Shown here: positions 8,035-17,000 of the stretch, one piece after another
Position numbering within the stretch: the first letter of the stretch is position 1
How the letters are laid out: every line of letters starts with the position of its first letter
NCBI GenBank assembly: GCA_002731275.1
Contig: PCBK01000134.1
Location: 1-37,869 of the forward strand
Length of the DNA: 37,869 bases
From: Deltaproteobacteria bacterium
Lineage (GTDB): Bacteria > Myxococcota_C > UBA6777
Reading direction: 5' to 3'
Translations under genes and position numbers: made by a program
The notes under the pieces: model-generated
Databases searched by the model: none
The model's input: the letters and a program-made list of their open reading frames with translations, nothing else
Told to the model about the DNA's origin: nothing

Positions 8035-8190
8035 CATCAACCTCCTGGTTCTTGGAGTGCTGTATCAGCATGCGCCGGTGGCTGCAACATCCAAGACAAA
8101 AATAGCTTGCAAATGAAAAAAGGCGCAATAATGCCCCTGACGCCCATCGTCTGGGGGTCACTCCTGATATGTTTGGAGCTTTCTTTGTAG

Positions 8191-8218
8191 TAAATACAAA
8201 TCCACCCCAACTTGTCAA
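8191..8218 (-). promoter_or_regulatory. Predicted promoter of the HU gene
   Basis: Read on the minus strand, TTGACA (8218-8213) and TATTTA (8196-8191) are 16 bp apart and lie about 160 nt upstream of the HU start. A second TTGACA is found at 8248-8243 with a poorer -10 partner. Confidence 0.5.
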
Positions 8219-8665
8219 CAAATCATTTCAATCAACGCCCCTTGTCAAGGCTCGATGCGCGGTTTTTCGTTTTTTTCGTATCGCCAGAAAACCCGGATTC
8301 ATCGAGACTTTGCGATTACTCCGGATATTACGAGAGGCGTGGAATTTTTTTCAAAAAAACACTGCCACGCCCCTCCGAAAAAACCCTTTTCAAAGGGGCC
8401 TTTGGGGCAAAAACAATCAAAACGTTGGCAAAAAGAGCCCGAAATCACTCTTTCACACCCTTCAAAAAGTGATCGGATCACGGAGATCACCGGGGAAAAC
8501 AGGAGATCATACCCCATTCTCTGACCTACTATCATTATATGCGTCAGTGTTTCTTCCAGTTGGCAGAGTATCAACCCCCTCTCAACCGGCATCTTGGAAG
8601 GAAAAAGTGGAACGAGAGAGGCTATGAGACAAAGCTGAGTCACATTCACGCAAAACAGCAGTCCC
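8219..8665. other. Gene-free stretch between HU and the DUF934 gene
   Basis: No convincing gene is seen in this stretch. A plus-strand open frame across it (8169-8627) has no family resemblance, no good ribosome binding site and covers the HU promoter. It holds the terminator at 8378-8398 and a perfect GTGATC-G-GATCAC inverted repeat at 8469-8481, followed by two more GATCA(C/T) words, which could be a regulator site of unknown identity. Confidence 0.5.
8378..8398 (-). terminator. Predicted rho-independent terminator downstream of the sulfite reductase operon
   Basis: On the minus strand, a CCCTT-TGAA-AAGGG hairpin (8398-8384) is followed directly by six T (8383-8378). The stem is short. It lies about 270 nt after the DUF934 stop. 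Confidence 0.45.
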
Positions 8666-9145
8666 TCAACGTCTGTATATTGGCTTCTCAGTGTCAGCAG
8701 CAGCCTGATAGGTCACTGTAAAATCAGAAAAACTCTCAAGTGCTTCCTGAAGATCTTTACCATCAGTCACTTCGAAGGCACTGACACCACATCGCAATAA
8801 GTAAAAGATCTGATCCTTTAGGATATCCCCGATCGCTCTCACCTCACCACGAAAACCAAGCTCATCGCGCAAAATACGCGCTTGCGAGTAACCTCTTCCA
8901 TCAGCAAACTTAGGAAAAGTTAACACAATAAGGTCTACTTTTTCTAAGTCATCCTTCATGAGGCGGATATCATCTTCACCTGTCAGGCGTACCCCCACCT
9001 GTGTATCGCGCTGTAAAAGAGACGTCTTCTCCTCTTGCCATCGCTTTAGAGAGACTGAAATGTCACCTTGTGGTATCGATTGGTCATCTTCAATGTGGAG
9101 CATGCCACATTCGACGATCTCACCATCACGAATGATCTTGCGCAT
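8666..9145 (-). CDS. DUF934 family protein, sulfite reductase partner
   Basis: A 159-residue cytoplasmic protein of the DUF934 family (PF06073), whose members sit directly behind sulfite/nitrite reductase genes in many Proteobacteria and are thought to help in sulfite reduction. No enzymatic activity is known to me. Landmarks are 'VGVRLTGEDDIRLMKDDLEKVDLIVLTFPKFADGRGYSQARILRDELGF', the family core (D..R....P.F.DGRG.S.A..LR), then 'GEVRAIGDILKDQIFYLLRCGVSAFEV'. The frame is open further upstream, but the ATG at 9145 has AAAGGAAAAG about 8 nt upstream and matches the family length. It overlaps the 3' end of the reductase gene by 20 nt, so the pair is one operon. Confidence 0.85.
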   Translation of the reverse strand: MRKIIRDGEIVECGMLHIEDDQSIPQGDISVSLKRWQEEKTSLLQRDTQVGVRLTGEDDIRLMKDDLEKVDLIVLTFPKFADGRGYSQARILRDELGFRGEVRAIGDILKDQIFYLLRCGVSAFEVTDGKDLQEALESFSDFTVTYQAAADTEKPIYRR

Positions 9146-10787
9146 AGACTTTTCCTTTAAATGGTTGGGGACCAATCCGTCTGTATGTGTCCAAAAATCG
9201 TTCATCACCCTCACGATGCACAACAAAGACATCGAGCAGCGCCTCAAGCGCATCCACAATTTTGTCCTTTGCGATTGCAGGACCAAGCCACCGACCTAGC
9301 GAGACATCGTTTTCAGCAGACCCCCCAAGCATGATTTGGTAGAACTCAACCCCTCGCTTGTCGATCCCAAGGATACCAATGTGACCGGCGTGGTGATGAC
9401 CACAAGCGTTAATACAGCCTGACATCTTCAGCTTGAGCTCACCAAAGTCGTACAAGTCATCAAGTTCATCAAAGCGCTTGTTGATCGCATCCGCGATACT
9501 GATCGAGGAAGCGTTGGCGAGGCTGCAAAAATCCAGCCCTGGACAACAGATCATATCCGTAAGCGTCCCAATGTTGGGCTGGGCAAGCCCGTGCTCATCC
9601 AACGTACTCCAAACCTTGTGTAGGTCAGCGTTCTTCACATCTGCGAGCATGAGATTTTGCTCGTGGGTTGTACGAATTTCACCAAAACTACATTCATCTG
9701 CAAGATCAGCGACGACAAGCATTTGTTGATCAGTGATGTCTCCAGGGGGAACTTCAGGGTGCTTGAGGCTCACACAGACAACATGGTACCCCGCGACCTT
9801 ATGAGGCTTGACGTTGTACTTCAGCCAGCGCGAAAAGGCCTCGTCCGAACGCGCAAGCTCAAGGTACGTCTTGTCCTCATCCGCTGCAGGATCATAGTCT
9901 GGCGGAGCAAAAAACGACCGGACACGCTCGATCTCTTCATCCGGCAACATCATCGCACCATCGCGAATCCGCTCCCACTCCTCCTCAACGAGGCGACGAA
10001 AGGCCTCTATCCCCAACCGACGAACGAGGATCTTGATCCTGGCTTTGTACTTGTTTTTACGATCACCACGTAGGTTGTAAACCCTCATAATCGCTTCAGT
10101 ATAAGACAGCAGGTGCTTTTTCTCCAAAAAGGGGCAGATCTCTTGCGCGATCACAGGCGTTCTCCCCAATCCTCCCCCAACAAAAACCTGAAAACCAACC
10201 TCTCCGTCATCGTTCTGAACCAAGCGAAGGCCGATATCGTGAAACATCACCGCGGCGCGATCTTGCGCCGCTCCTGTGACTGCTATTTTAAACTTTCTCG
10301 GAAGGTACGAAAACTCAGGATGGAAAGTAGAATACTGCCGCAAGATCTCACAATACGGACGAGGATCTTCCAGCTCATCAGCGGCGACTCCAGCAAACTG
10401 ATCCGAGGTCACATTCCGAATACAATTCCCACTCGTCTGGATCGCGTGCATCTCCACAGACGCCAACTCATCCAAGATCGTCGGGACGTCCTCAAGCGCG
10501 GGCCAATTGTATTGAATGTTCTGCCGCGTCGTAAAGTGACCATACCCCTTATCAAACTCCTTCGCAATGTACGCAAGCTTACGCAGCTGTTGCGAAGAGA
10601 GCAGACCATACGGGATCGCCACTCGCAACATGTACGCGTGTCTCTGCATGTAAAGACCGTTCATCAAACGTAACGGTCGAAACTCATCCTCCGTGAGGCG
10701 ACCATCAAGGCGGCGCTCAACCTGACCTCGAAACTGCCTCACTCTCTCCTGGACAATCTTCTTGTCCACTTCATTGTACTGATACAT
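9126..10787 (-). CDS. cysI: Nitrite/sulfite reductase hemoprotein (CysI-like)
   Basis: Siroheme- and [4Fe-4S]-containing assimilatory sulfite reductase, taking sulfite to sulfide with six electrons for cysteine synthesis. The 553-residue protein has both ferredoxin-like halves of the family: 'HAYMLRVAIPYG', 'GYGHFTTRQNIQYNWP' and 'IQTSGNCIRNVTSDQFAG' in the N-terminal half. The cluster-binding Cys are in 'CCPGLDFCSLA' (around 413-420) and 'SGCINACGHHHAGHIG' (around 455-470). It resembles the single-polypeptide CysI found with DUF934, rather than the two-subunit NADPH enzyme; the electron donor is not visible. The frame is open to 10865, but the ATG at 10787 has GGAG at a proper distance and gives the typical N-terminus MYQYNEVDKK. 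The gene needs siroheme, made by the SUMT at 13504. Confidence 0.9.
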   Translation of the reverse strand: MYQYNEVDKKIVQERVRQFRGQVERRLDGRLTEDEFRPLRLMNGLYMQRHAYMLRVAIPYGLLSSQQLRKLAYIAKEFDKGYGHFTTRQNIQYNWPALEDVPTILDELASVEMHAIQTSGNCIRNVTSDQFAGVAADELEDPRPYCEILRQYSTFHPEFSYLPRKFKIAVTGAAQDRAAVMFHDIGLRLVQNDDGEVGFQVFVGGGLGRTPVIAQEICPFLEKKHLLSYTEAIMRVYNLRGDRKNKYKARIKILVRRLGIEAFRRLVEEEWERIRDGAMMLPDEEIERVRSFFAPPDYDPAADEDKTYLELARSDEAFSRWLKYNVKPHKVAGYHVVCVSLKHPEVPPGDITDQQMLVVADLADECSFGEIRTTHEQNLMLADVKNADLHKVWSTLDEHGLAQPNIGTLTDMICCPGLDFCSLANASSISIADAINKRFDELDDLYDFGELKLKMSGCINACGHHHAGHIGILGIDKRGVEFYQIMLGGSAENDVSLGRWLGPAIAKDKIVDALEALLDVFVVHREGDERFLDTYRRIGPQPFKGKVYAQDHS

Positions 10788-10855
10788 TGGTGCTCGCTCC
10801 AACTTGTGATCAGAAACTGATGTCTTCCATACTGACCGTAAAGGCCATCTACGGA

Positions 10856-10884
10856 AAGCTATCACGCACCTATATCCGTGTCAA
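10856..10884 (-). promoter_or_regulatory. Predicted promoter of the sulfite reductase operon
   Basis: On the minus strand, TTGACA (10884-10879) and TAGCTT (10861-10856) are 17 bp apart, giving a leader of about 60 nt before the ATG at 10787. Confidence 0.45.
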
Positions 10885-10893
10885 CAGATTAAC

Positions 10894-10908
10894 CTACTAG
10901 ATTAGTAG
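10894..10908. promoter_or_regulatory. Perfect inverted repeat upstream of the sulfite reductase promoter
   Basis: CTACTA-GAT-TAGTAG, a perfect 6-3-6 inverted repeat, ends 9 bp upstream of the predicted -35 box. That position suits an activator or a dimeric regulator of sulfur assimilation. A partly similar site lies upstream of the SUMT gene (13391-13405). The regulator is unknown; AT-rich short dyads of this kind are seen for Rrf2-type proteins, but this is only a guess. Confidence 0.4.
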
Positions 10909-11034
10909 TCTTTATTTTCCCCTTGCTGTCTAATGACTTGGAATCAAAGGAACTTAAGTAGACAAATACATCCACTAAAAGAAAAGAAAGTGTGAAAATT
11001 GTTGAATGGAGATTCAGAGAGAGGAAGGTGAAGT

Positions 11035-13146
11035 CTACAAAGAGGCGCGAGAGTGGGGTGTTGCGGTGAGCATTTTTGCTTTAACACGACGGGATGGACG
11101 TTTTGTTGTCTTGACAGAGACACGAGAGGGCTTTTTGTTCGTCAAGAATTGAGCGTACAGTGTGCTTTCGTTTTTCACGAGCGCCACACCGCCACCAATG
11201 GCAGAGCCGTCCACGTGCAAGAACTTCACTTTCCCCATCATCGCACGGTGAGAGGTGAAAGAGACTGGATTCAGTGTCTTCGCGTCGCGGACCTCGATAC
11301 CACTGTGGAAGAGCAGGTAGAGCCACTTTCCATCACGAGAAAAACCAATCGCGTGTCCACGACGATACGTTTTAAACGACTTTTGTTGTCCAGTTTGTAA
11401 AGAGATACGGGCAAGTTGGCCTTGTTTTGAACCGTACACGAGGAGTGTGGATTGATCGGGCGTGAAGACAACCCCGTAAGGCACACGAGGAATGGCGTGG
11501 GAAGAGGCTTTTTTTGTTCGCGTGTCTACGACGTATACACGTCCGTGCTCATTCTTCATCTCTGTGTATTCGACAACAGCAATGTTTGTGAAGTCTTTGT
11601 TGGGTACAACAGACTCAATTTTGTACTTATGAGTGATACTCGCAACACGTTCGGACTGTCCGGTCTGAATATCCATTTTCATCAGCGCCTGGAGCTGGTT
11701 GCTTCCTTTGAGTTGCTTGCGCAGCGCGACGATCTGCTTGCAGCTCGCTGCAGACGGTTCACGACGGGACAAGTAGTAAAAGGAGCGTCCATCAGGAGCG
11801 ACACCGACATGCTTAAACGCTCCCATGCATCCAGAAGGACCGAGCTCCCACGAGCGTGTGATGCGTTGTTGTTGGATATCCCATTGTAGAAAGGCAAAGC
11901 GATAACGTCTTTTTTGTGTCGCGGAGACCGAGGCACGTAACAAGATCCCTGCTTTTCGCTGGCTGGGATCAAAGTGGACGAGGGTGAGCTTTACAGGTGC
12001 GTGCTTGGCACCTTGGAACCAGGGAAGATAGCGTTTGTTCTTGAGCAAAAAAGCACGTACAGGTGGACGCAGAGAGCGAATACGTTTCAACTTTCCGTCC
12101 CAGACGTAAAATGGACGATCTTCACAATGAGCTTGGGAGTAACGTCCACCCATGCCCAACACAGCAAAACGCCCACCACGCGAGTGGATAGGGCGAACAG
12201 TGTATCCACCGTCATATCGATACGTTTTTGCTTTCCAGAGAAATGATTTTCCCCATTGTTTTTGGCTCAAAAACTTGGGAAATGGTGCGCTTGGATAACG
12301 TTTCTTCTCGGAAGCACAGTAAGCCTGCCATGCCTGGATATCTTTTCCTGCAACTGGATGGGTAGGTGCAGGCGTTGATGATGGAGGCTGAGCAGGAAAA
12401 TCATCCTTGGGTTGTGTTGTCGTCGAAGGTGGTGGTGTCGACGGAAAGGAATCGGGTGACGGCTTGGGATTCGAGGCCGCAGGTGGTGGTGTTGTAGGGA
12501 ACGCATCGGACTTATGAGGGGTCACTTTTGGTGCGGATGGGGCCTTGGGTGTACCAGTCCGATTGGATCTCCAACCAGGAGGTGGAGGTGCGAAGCCAGT
12601 CCGACCACGTGTTGCGTAGGTCCGATGTTTGGGAAAGTGACCATAACGTGTCATGTAACGATATCGAAGACGATACATCCGATGCTGCACACGAATCACG
12701 CCACGACGATACCGCCACAAACGACTTCGAAGTGCACGTAAATGATGTTGCTGTCGTGGGGATACATATCCGAAATTTCTGTATCTCGTTAAAAGTGCCC
12801 GCGCTCTCCAATTCAGGTTCGCGATCACTTTGCGATATTTTTGAATTTTTTTGGCCAAACGCCCCATCTTTGCATGGTAATGCCGAAGTTGCTTGGCTTG
12901 TCTGCGTTTCATCTTGGCGACTTTGCGTCGGCGAGCCTTCAAGCGCCTACTTCTCAGGCGATTGAGTCGAGCTTGTCGCTGTCTCAACTGCTGAATCGTC
13001 GGTCCTGTTGAGACATCACCAGACCCATCCAGATCCGGATCATAGCCAGGTCCCCCCTGGTAATGACCACTATCTTGGGTGTGATGCAAACAACCTGTCC
13101 CGAGTAACAGGCCAGGAAACAGAACCAAAATCATTAATTTTTTCAC
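11035..13146 (-). CDS. Lipoprotein: basic coiled-coil, Pro-rich linker and beta-propeller
   Basis: A 703-residue outer-membrane or periplasmic lipoprotein of unknown function. The signal 'MKKLMILVLFPGLLLGTGC' ends in lipobox Cys19. Residues ~50-180 are very rich in Arg/Lys and Gln, likely helical (coiled-coil). Residues ~190-270 are a Pro/Ser/Thr linker with three copies of a D-x-F-P-x-x-P-P unit (DAFPTTPPP, DSFPSTPPP, DDFPAQPPS). From ~290 to 690 there are WD/YVTN-like strands ('VGVAPDGRSFYYLSRR', 'GVVFTPDQSTLLVYG', 'AIGFSRDGKWLYLLF'), pointing to a beta-propeller. The start is a GTG at 13146 with GGAGAG 8 nt upstream. The basic region suggests binding to polyanions such as LPS or nucleic acid (inference). 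It sits between two sulfur genes without an obvious functional link. Confidence 0.75.
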   Translation of the reverse strand: MKKLMILVLFPGLLLGTGCLHHTQDSGHYQGGPGYDPDLDGSGDVSTGPTIQQLRQRQARLNRLRSRRLKARRRKVAKMKRRQAKQLRHYHAKMGRLAKKIQKYRKVIANLNWRARALLTRYRNFGYVSPRQQHHLRALRSRLWRYRRGVIRVQHRMYRLRYRYMTRYGHFPKHRTYATRGRTGFAPPPPGWRSNRTGTPKAPSAPKVTPHKSDAFPTTPPPAASNPKPSPDSFPSTPPPSTTTQPKDDFPAQPPSSTPAPTHPVAGKDIQAWQAYCASEKKRYPSAPFPKFLSQKQWGKSFLWKAKTYRYDGGYTVRPIHSRGGRFAVLGMGGRYSQAHCEDRPFYVWDGKLKRIRSLRPPVRAFLLKNKRYLPWFQGAKHAPVKLTLVHFDPSQRKAGILLRASVSATQKRRYRFAFLQWDIQQQRITRSWELGPSGCMGAFKHVGVAPDGRSFYYLSRREPSAASCKQIVALRKQLKGSNQLQALMKMDIQTGQSERVASITHKYKIESVVPNKDFTNIAVVEYTEMKNEHGRVYVVDTRTKKASSHAIPRVPYGVVFTPDQSTLLVYGSKQGQLARISLQTGQQKSFKTYRRGHAIGFSRDGKWLYLLFHSGIEVRDAKTLNPVSFTSHRAMMGKVKFLHVDGSAIGGGVALVKNESTLYAQFLTNKKPSRVSVKTTKRPSRRVKAKMLTATPHSRASL

Positions 13147-13503
13147 GACTCACTCTCCAAACGTGAAGATTGCACCAAACTCAGCCAAAAGACTTGTCTC
13201 TACACTCCTCTTTCTCAAAGGCTCTCTGAGAGGCTAGCAAAGTCCATACCACAAGGAAACATACCTTTTGAGGCCCTAAACACACAACTCAGACGAGTTT
13301 ATGGAGCACCTCTACTCCAAACAAATGGAACAGCGTTTATCCATGTCACCAAAGCCTCCACAAAAAGTTTGTGTGTGATTTACAGTGGATAGATGAATCT
13401 ACTAAGTCAAAGTCTTCAATCGATTGCGATGAGTACCTATCATGACCTAATTGAAATGATAGTCTCCCGAACGACAACAAACAACAGGCGGAAACACAAA
13501 ACC
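13147..13503. promoter_or_regulatory. Divergent intergenic region of the propeller lipoprotein and cobA
   Basis: No gene is seen here. An in-frame upward extension of cobA to an ATG at 13393 is open but lacks family sequence and a ribosome binding site. A weak promoter candidate for cobA is TTGCGA (13424-13429) and TAATTG (13448-13453) with an 18-bp spacer. Upstream of it, at 13391-13405, lies AGATGAATCTACTAA. It matches the reverse complement of the sulfite reductase dyad at 9 of 15 positions, including the central AATCTA. Confidence 0.35.
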
Positions 13504-14343
13504 ATGACCAAACAAAGCGAGCACAAAGGTAAGGTCATTCTTGTAGGTGCCGGTCCAGGTGCCCCTGATCTGATCACGATACGCGCCATGCGTTACCTTC
13601 AACAAGCAGATGTCGTCTTATACGATCGACTCACCCACCCCGATCTGCTGTCCCACACTTCAACCCACACACGATGTATTTACGTCGGAAAACACCCCGA
13701 TCGTCCCGGCGCAGAAAGACAGCAAAACATCCACGATCTGCTGGTACAACACGCTCGCGAAGGCTCCCTTGTCGTCCGCTTAAAAGGCGGTGATCCGTTC
13801 GTCTTTGGTCGAGGTGGAGAAGAAATAGAGGCACTACAACGGGATGGGATTGCGTACGAAATCGTACCGGGTTTAACCTCAGCGCTTGCCGTCCCCACAA
13901 GTGTCGGCATCCCTCTCACCCACCGAGATTTCGGCTCGTCCTTCGCGGTCTTTACAGGGCGCAGCGCGACAGGGAGTCAACTCGACAATGCCCACTGGGA
14001 GCTCGCGGCCAAGATCCCCACCGCGATTTTTTTGATGGGCGTAAGAAATCTACAAACCATCCTGTCCAAACTGGTCGAACATGGGAGAAGCCAAGACACT
14101 CCAGTCGCCATCATCGAGAGAGGAACATACCCATCGGAACAATTGACAAAGGGGACCATCGCATCTTTCAGGAACACACCTCCAAAGGTGGCTTCCCCTG
14201 CGGTGATCATGTTGGGTGAAATTGTCTCACTCGCCGATCAAAAGGAACTCGCACACTTTGCCAATGAGCAAGTCTCAAACCTCAACCTCAACAACAATCC
14301 CCCAACACAACCTTTTCATTCCTCTTCCGACCAATCGCGGTGA
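13504..14343 (+). CDS. cobA: Uroporphyrinogen-III C-methyltransferase (SUMT)
   Basis: Uses two SAM to methylate uroporphyrinogen III at C2 and C7, giving precorrin-2, the precursor of siroheme and cobalamin. The 279-residue protein has all family marks: 'GKVILVGAGPGAPDLITIRAMRYLQQADVVLYDRL' at the N-terminus (P-loop GAGPGAPDL), 'VVRLKGGDPFVFGRGGEE', 'YEIVPGLTSALAVPTSVGIPLTHR' and 'TAIFLMGVRNL'. It lacks the CysG dehydrogenase/ferrochelatase half; no partner for that step is in the window. Start ATG 13504 follows AGGCGG; the upstream ATG at 13393 is less likely. The siroheme need of the nearby sulfite reductase explains its location. Its last 28 nt overlap the 3' end of the convergent GAF gene, and the C-terminal ~30 residues are Asn/Ser-rich. 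Confidence 0.9.
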   Translation: MTKQSEHKGKVILVGAGPGAPDLITIRAMRYLQQADVVLYDRLTHPDLLSHTSTHTRCIYVGKHPDRPGAERQQNIHDLLVQHAREGSLVVRLKGGDPFVFGRGGEEIEALQRDGIAYEIVPGLTSALAVPTSVGIPLTHRDFGSSFAVFTGRSATGSQLDNAHWELAAKIPTAIFLMGVRNLQTILSKLVEHGRSQDTPVAIIERGTYPSEQLTKGTIASFRNTPPKVASPAVIMLGEIVSLADQKELAHFANEQVSNLNLNNNPPTQPFHSSSDQSR

Positions 14344-14855
14344 ATGACGCTCCCCAAGATCGTCACCAGATCTTGCATCGCCTGAATGTCTTGCGCAACA
14401 AAATCACCCCCAGCGTCTTGAAGGGTCGCACCTTTGCGGCAGACCTGCACAATCCCCAGCACATCTTTCCCATGAACGACAGGCACACTTACCATCTTTT
14501 GGATGGGTAATGGCTTGCGCTCGCCTGTTTTGATTCGCTCAAAAAAATGGAGATTTTTGACATGAGACATGTCGTTTTCGATAGATGGTTTTTTGTACAC
14601 GATAACACTCCCAGCGACGGATCCTGTCGAAACAGGAAAAGTTGATCCGCTGTTGTACAATCCCCGAGGCGCGAGAAAGCGCAGAGACTCTCGATCAGAT
14701 GAGAGCGCGAGAATCGCGACTTCATCAACCTCCAAAGAGAGATACTCTGCGATCTCACCAGCGATCAACTCCGCAGCATCGACAAGACGATCACGCCTCT
14801 CTTCAGGCGTATTGGCATCAGGTAACCCTTCTAATTTCATGAGGACGTGACTCAT
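14316..14855 (-). CDS. GAF-domain protein
   Basis: A 179-residue soluble protein consisting of one GAF domain preceded by a helix. The domain runs from 'RRDRLVDAAELIAGEIAEYLSLEVDEVAILAL' through 'FPVSTGSVAGSVIVYKKPSIENDMSHVKN' to 'KMVSVPVVHGKDVLGIVQVCRKGA' and a closing helix. GAF domains bind small ligands (cyclic nucleotides, haem, 2-oxoacids) or serve as dimerisation units; the ligand cannot be told here, and no output domain is attached. AGGAGA is spaced 6-8 nt from the ATG at 14855, which is chosen over the open frame reaching 14927. It follows the HEAT-repeat gene by 84 nt on the same strand, so the two may be co-transcribed. Confidence 0.75.
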   Translation of the reverse strand: MSHVLMKLEGLPDANTPEERRDRLVDAAELIAGEIAEYLSLEVDEVAILALSSDRESLRFLAPRGLYNSGSTFPVSTGSVAGSVIVYKKPSIENDMSHVKNLHFFERIKTGERKPLPIQKMVSVPVVHGKDVLGIVQVCRKGATLQDAGGDFVAQDIQAMQDLVTILGSVIHRDWSEEE

Positions 14856-14939
14856 CTTTGATCTCCTTGCATGGGGTTTCGACCTCACATCACTTGTGCT
14901 CGATCGTATGCGCCTTTCAGGCAACAAAAGTCATGGAGA

Positions 14940-17000
14940 CTATTTTGCCCATTTTCCCAGCGGACGCAAGATATCATATGCGGCGCTCTTGACGGCAAAT
15001 GATGGATCTTTGCGTGTCTGCTGCAATACAGAGATCGCTTCCTTCCCTAAAAATGCCCTATGCCCCAGAACTCTCACAGCTTCCAACCGTCCCTGCCACT
15101 TCGACTCCAACATCCTCTTCACCACCCAAGCGAACACACGTTTTGTCCGAACACCGCTTCGTAAGATCATCGTAAGAGCTGCACGCTTAACAGTCCATGC
15201 GCGAGTCTCCAGTCCAGGCAAAATCGAATCAATATGCGCTCGTAGCGACCTCTTCGCTGCCGCAAACGCCAACAGTGAGAACTCTGTGATCTCGTCATTT
15301 CGACCCAGACACAGGCGCACAAGTCCAGGCACGAGCGCAGGCACTCGATCACCTGCTTTTGAGATCAACGCGAGAAAACCCCTCAGCGCAGAGGGTGTGG
15401 CATCGCGAAAGCGCCTAGCCAAGACATGCTGAACGCGAGCCAACCAGCGCGGCTGCTTCGCCAAAAACCCGGCCACATACTCCCTCGTGCTGATATCATT
15501 CGAAGACAAAAGTGACAGCCAAAGATGACCATCATCAGGCCGAAATGGCAACGAACCAAACGCTTTCACCATTTGGTAAGATGGTGCCTTCTGCTTTGCG
15601 AGAGCCTGAATAAACCGCGCACGGACAATCGAACTCGCAGGCGCAACCTGTGACAAAGTAGGCCAAAACACGTGGGAAAGGCCGTCCTTTTCAGAAGCAT
15701 CCCACCAACGCAGCAGCGCCCTCGCGACGTCCTCTCCTCTTGAGACAATACCCAATGAAAAGAGCGACTCCTTCACCAGTACAGAGACTTTGGATGAAAG
15801 AGAACGCAGCAAAATGCCTGTAAAGTGGCGACTCCAAGCGGGGTGTTTCCTCCACACTGCAGGTTTGATACGTCCTAAGGCCCGACTTACAACATACCGC
15901 TCCACAGGGACACGACTCTTCGCGAGCTTTGCGAGACACTCAAAACCAGCAACCCCAAAAGACGCGAGTAATTGAGAAGAGTGACGCTTTTTATCCTCCG
16001 AAAAGTGCGGGAACTTGAGACAAAACGCATGTATCCACTCTTTGTCTTTACTCTTGAGGCGTCCCAATCCACGCAACGCGGCAAACCAAATCGCAGGATC
16101 ACTGTGTTGGTACAAACTCCATAGAGGTGGCTGCCCTTGTGACTTCATACGAGACAGAAGAATCGTGCCTCGCTCTCGGAGCGTGTGAGGATTTTGCAGA
16201 ATCAAAGAGACCAACCCAGGTATCGCTTGTTCCCCAACGCGAACGATTTGCTCCTCCGCCAATCGCTGAACATCGACGCGCTTGTCTCGCAAAGCCAACA
16301 ACCACAAAGGAAGCGCTTGCTTTGCTATCGAAGGAGCTTGTGCGAGGGAACGCAACACTGCAAGCCGAGAAGACCAGTAGAGGTCCGTGTCAGAAAGGCA
16401 GAGGGGGATCTTGCGCCCTTCTTTGGACAGCTGCTTTCCATCCTCATGGTGGTGATGATGGTGGTGCTCATGTGTATCGTGGAGTGGAAGAGGCTTTGCG
16501 GGCTTGGTCCCCTTGCGAAGCAACGTTTCAAACGCCGACAACATCATGGGGAGCTTCTCGCCATAGCCTGCCATCCCATGTATCGCTCGATCTTTGATCT
16601 CCGGTTCGGGACTCTTCATCGCCCGGCGAAGAAATGAAAAAAGCTTTGGGTGTCTTGGACGCATACGCCCAATGGCCTGTACGATCACATCCCGAACCCG
16701 CCAGTCTTTGTGTCTCTCGTACATTTGTTCGAGCGAAGGCAAATAAGAAACATCTCCAAAAGACAAAATACGAATGGTCGCACGACGCCTCTCGATCGAA
16801 GAGCCAGCCAAACCTTTCATCAACCACGGAAGCGCTTGCTGTCTTCTTAAAAAGAGCTTATCGATGGCTTCACGTTGTTGTGGGTTCTCTGAACGTAACA
16901 TCCTGACATGTTTGGTGAGGTAATAGTCATCCCACTTGAGAAGTCCCCACCCCACACACACACCAAAGCACAAAAGAACGACAAAATGACGAGTTGGCAT
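14940..17000 (-). CDS. Membrane-anchored HEAT-repeat protein with poly-His stretch
   Basis: A 686-residue protein. An N-terminal hydrophobic segment (residues 6-22, 'FVVLLCFGVCVGWGLLK') acts as a signal anchor, placing the rest outside the cytoplasm. Nearly all of the remainder is alpha-helical HEAT-like repeats of 30-40 residues ('LPWLMKGLAGSSIERRRATIRILSFG', 'VRDVIVQAIGRMRP', 'PEIKDRAIHGMAGYG', and so on), which form solenoids for protein binding. Between repeats, residues 174-185 hold 'HDTHEHHHHHHH', a likely metal-binding loop (Ni, Zn or Cu; inference). The start ATG at 17000 follows GGGGGTG. Function unknown; such solenoids often act as scaffolds in large Myxococcota envelope assemblies. 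Confidence 0.75.
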   Translation of the reverse strand: MPTRHFVVLLCFGVCVGWGLLKWDDYYLTKHVRMLRSENPQQREAIDKLFLRRQQALPWLMKGLAGSSIERRRATIRILSFGDVSYLPSLEQMYERHKDWRVRDVIVQAIGRMRPRHPKLFSFLRRAMKSPEPEIKDRAIHGMAGYGEKLPMMLSAFETLLRKGTKPAKPLPLHDTHEHHHHHHHEDGKQLSKEGRKIPLCLSDTDLYWSSRLAVLRSLAQAPSIAKQALPLWLLALRDKRVDVQRLAEEQIVRVGEQAIPGLVSLILQNPHTLRERGTILLSRMKSQGQPPLWSLYQHSDPAIWFAALRGLGRLKSKDKEWIHAFCLKFPHFSEDKKRHSSQLLASFGVAGFECLAKLAKSRVPVERYVVSRALGRIKPAVWRKHPAWSRHFTGILLRSLSSKVSVLVKESLFSLGIVSRGEDVARALLRWWDASEKDGLSHVFWPTLSQVAPASSIVRARFIQALAKQKAPSYQMVKAFGSLPFRPDDGHLWLSLLSSNDISTREYVAGFLAKQPRWLARVQHVLARRFRDATPSALRGFLALISKAGDRVPALVPGLVRLCLGRNDEITEFSLLAFAAAKRSLRAHIDSILPGLETRAWTVKRAALTMILRSGVRTKRVFAWVVKRMLESKWQGRLEAVRVLGHRAFLGKEAISVLQQTRKDPSFAVKSAAYDILRPLGKWAK

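Noticed and set aside
8169-8627. A 152-residue plus-strand open frame in the HU upstream region
   Set aside because: It covers the HU promoter, has no ribosome binding site, and its residue mix looks like translated non-coding DNA.
13393-13503. Upstream start of the SUMT gene at 13393
   Set aside because: The extra 37 residues have no family match, and the predicted promoter and AGGCGG site point to the ATG at 13504.
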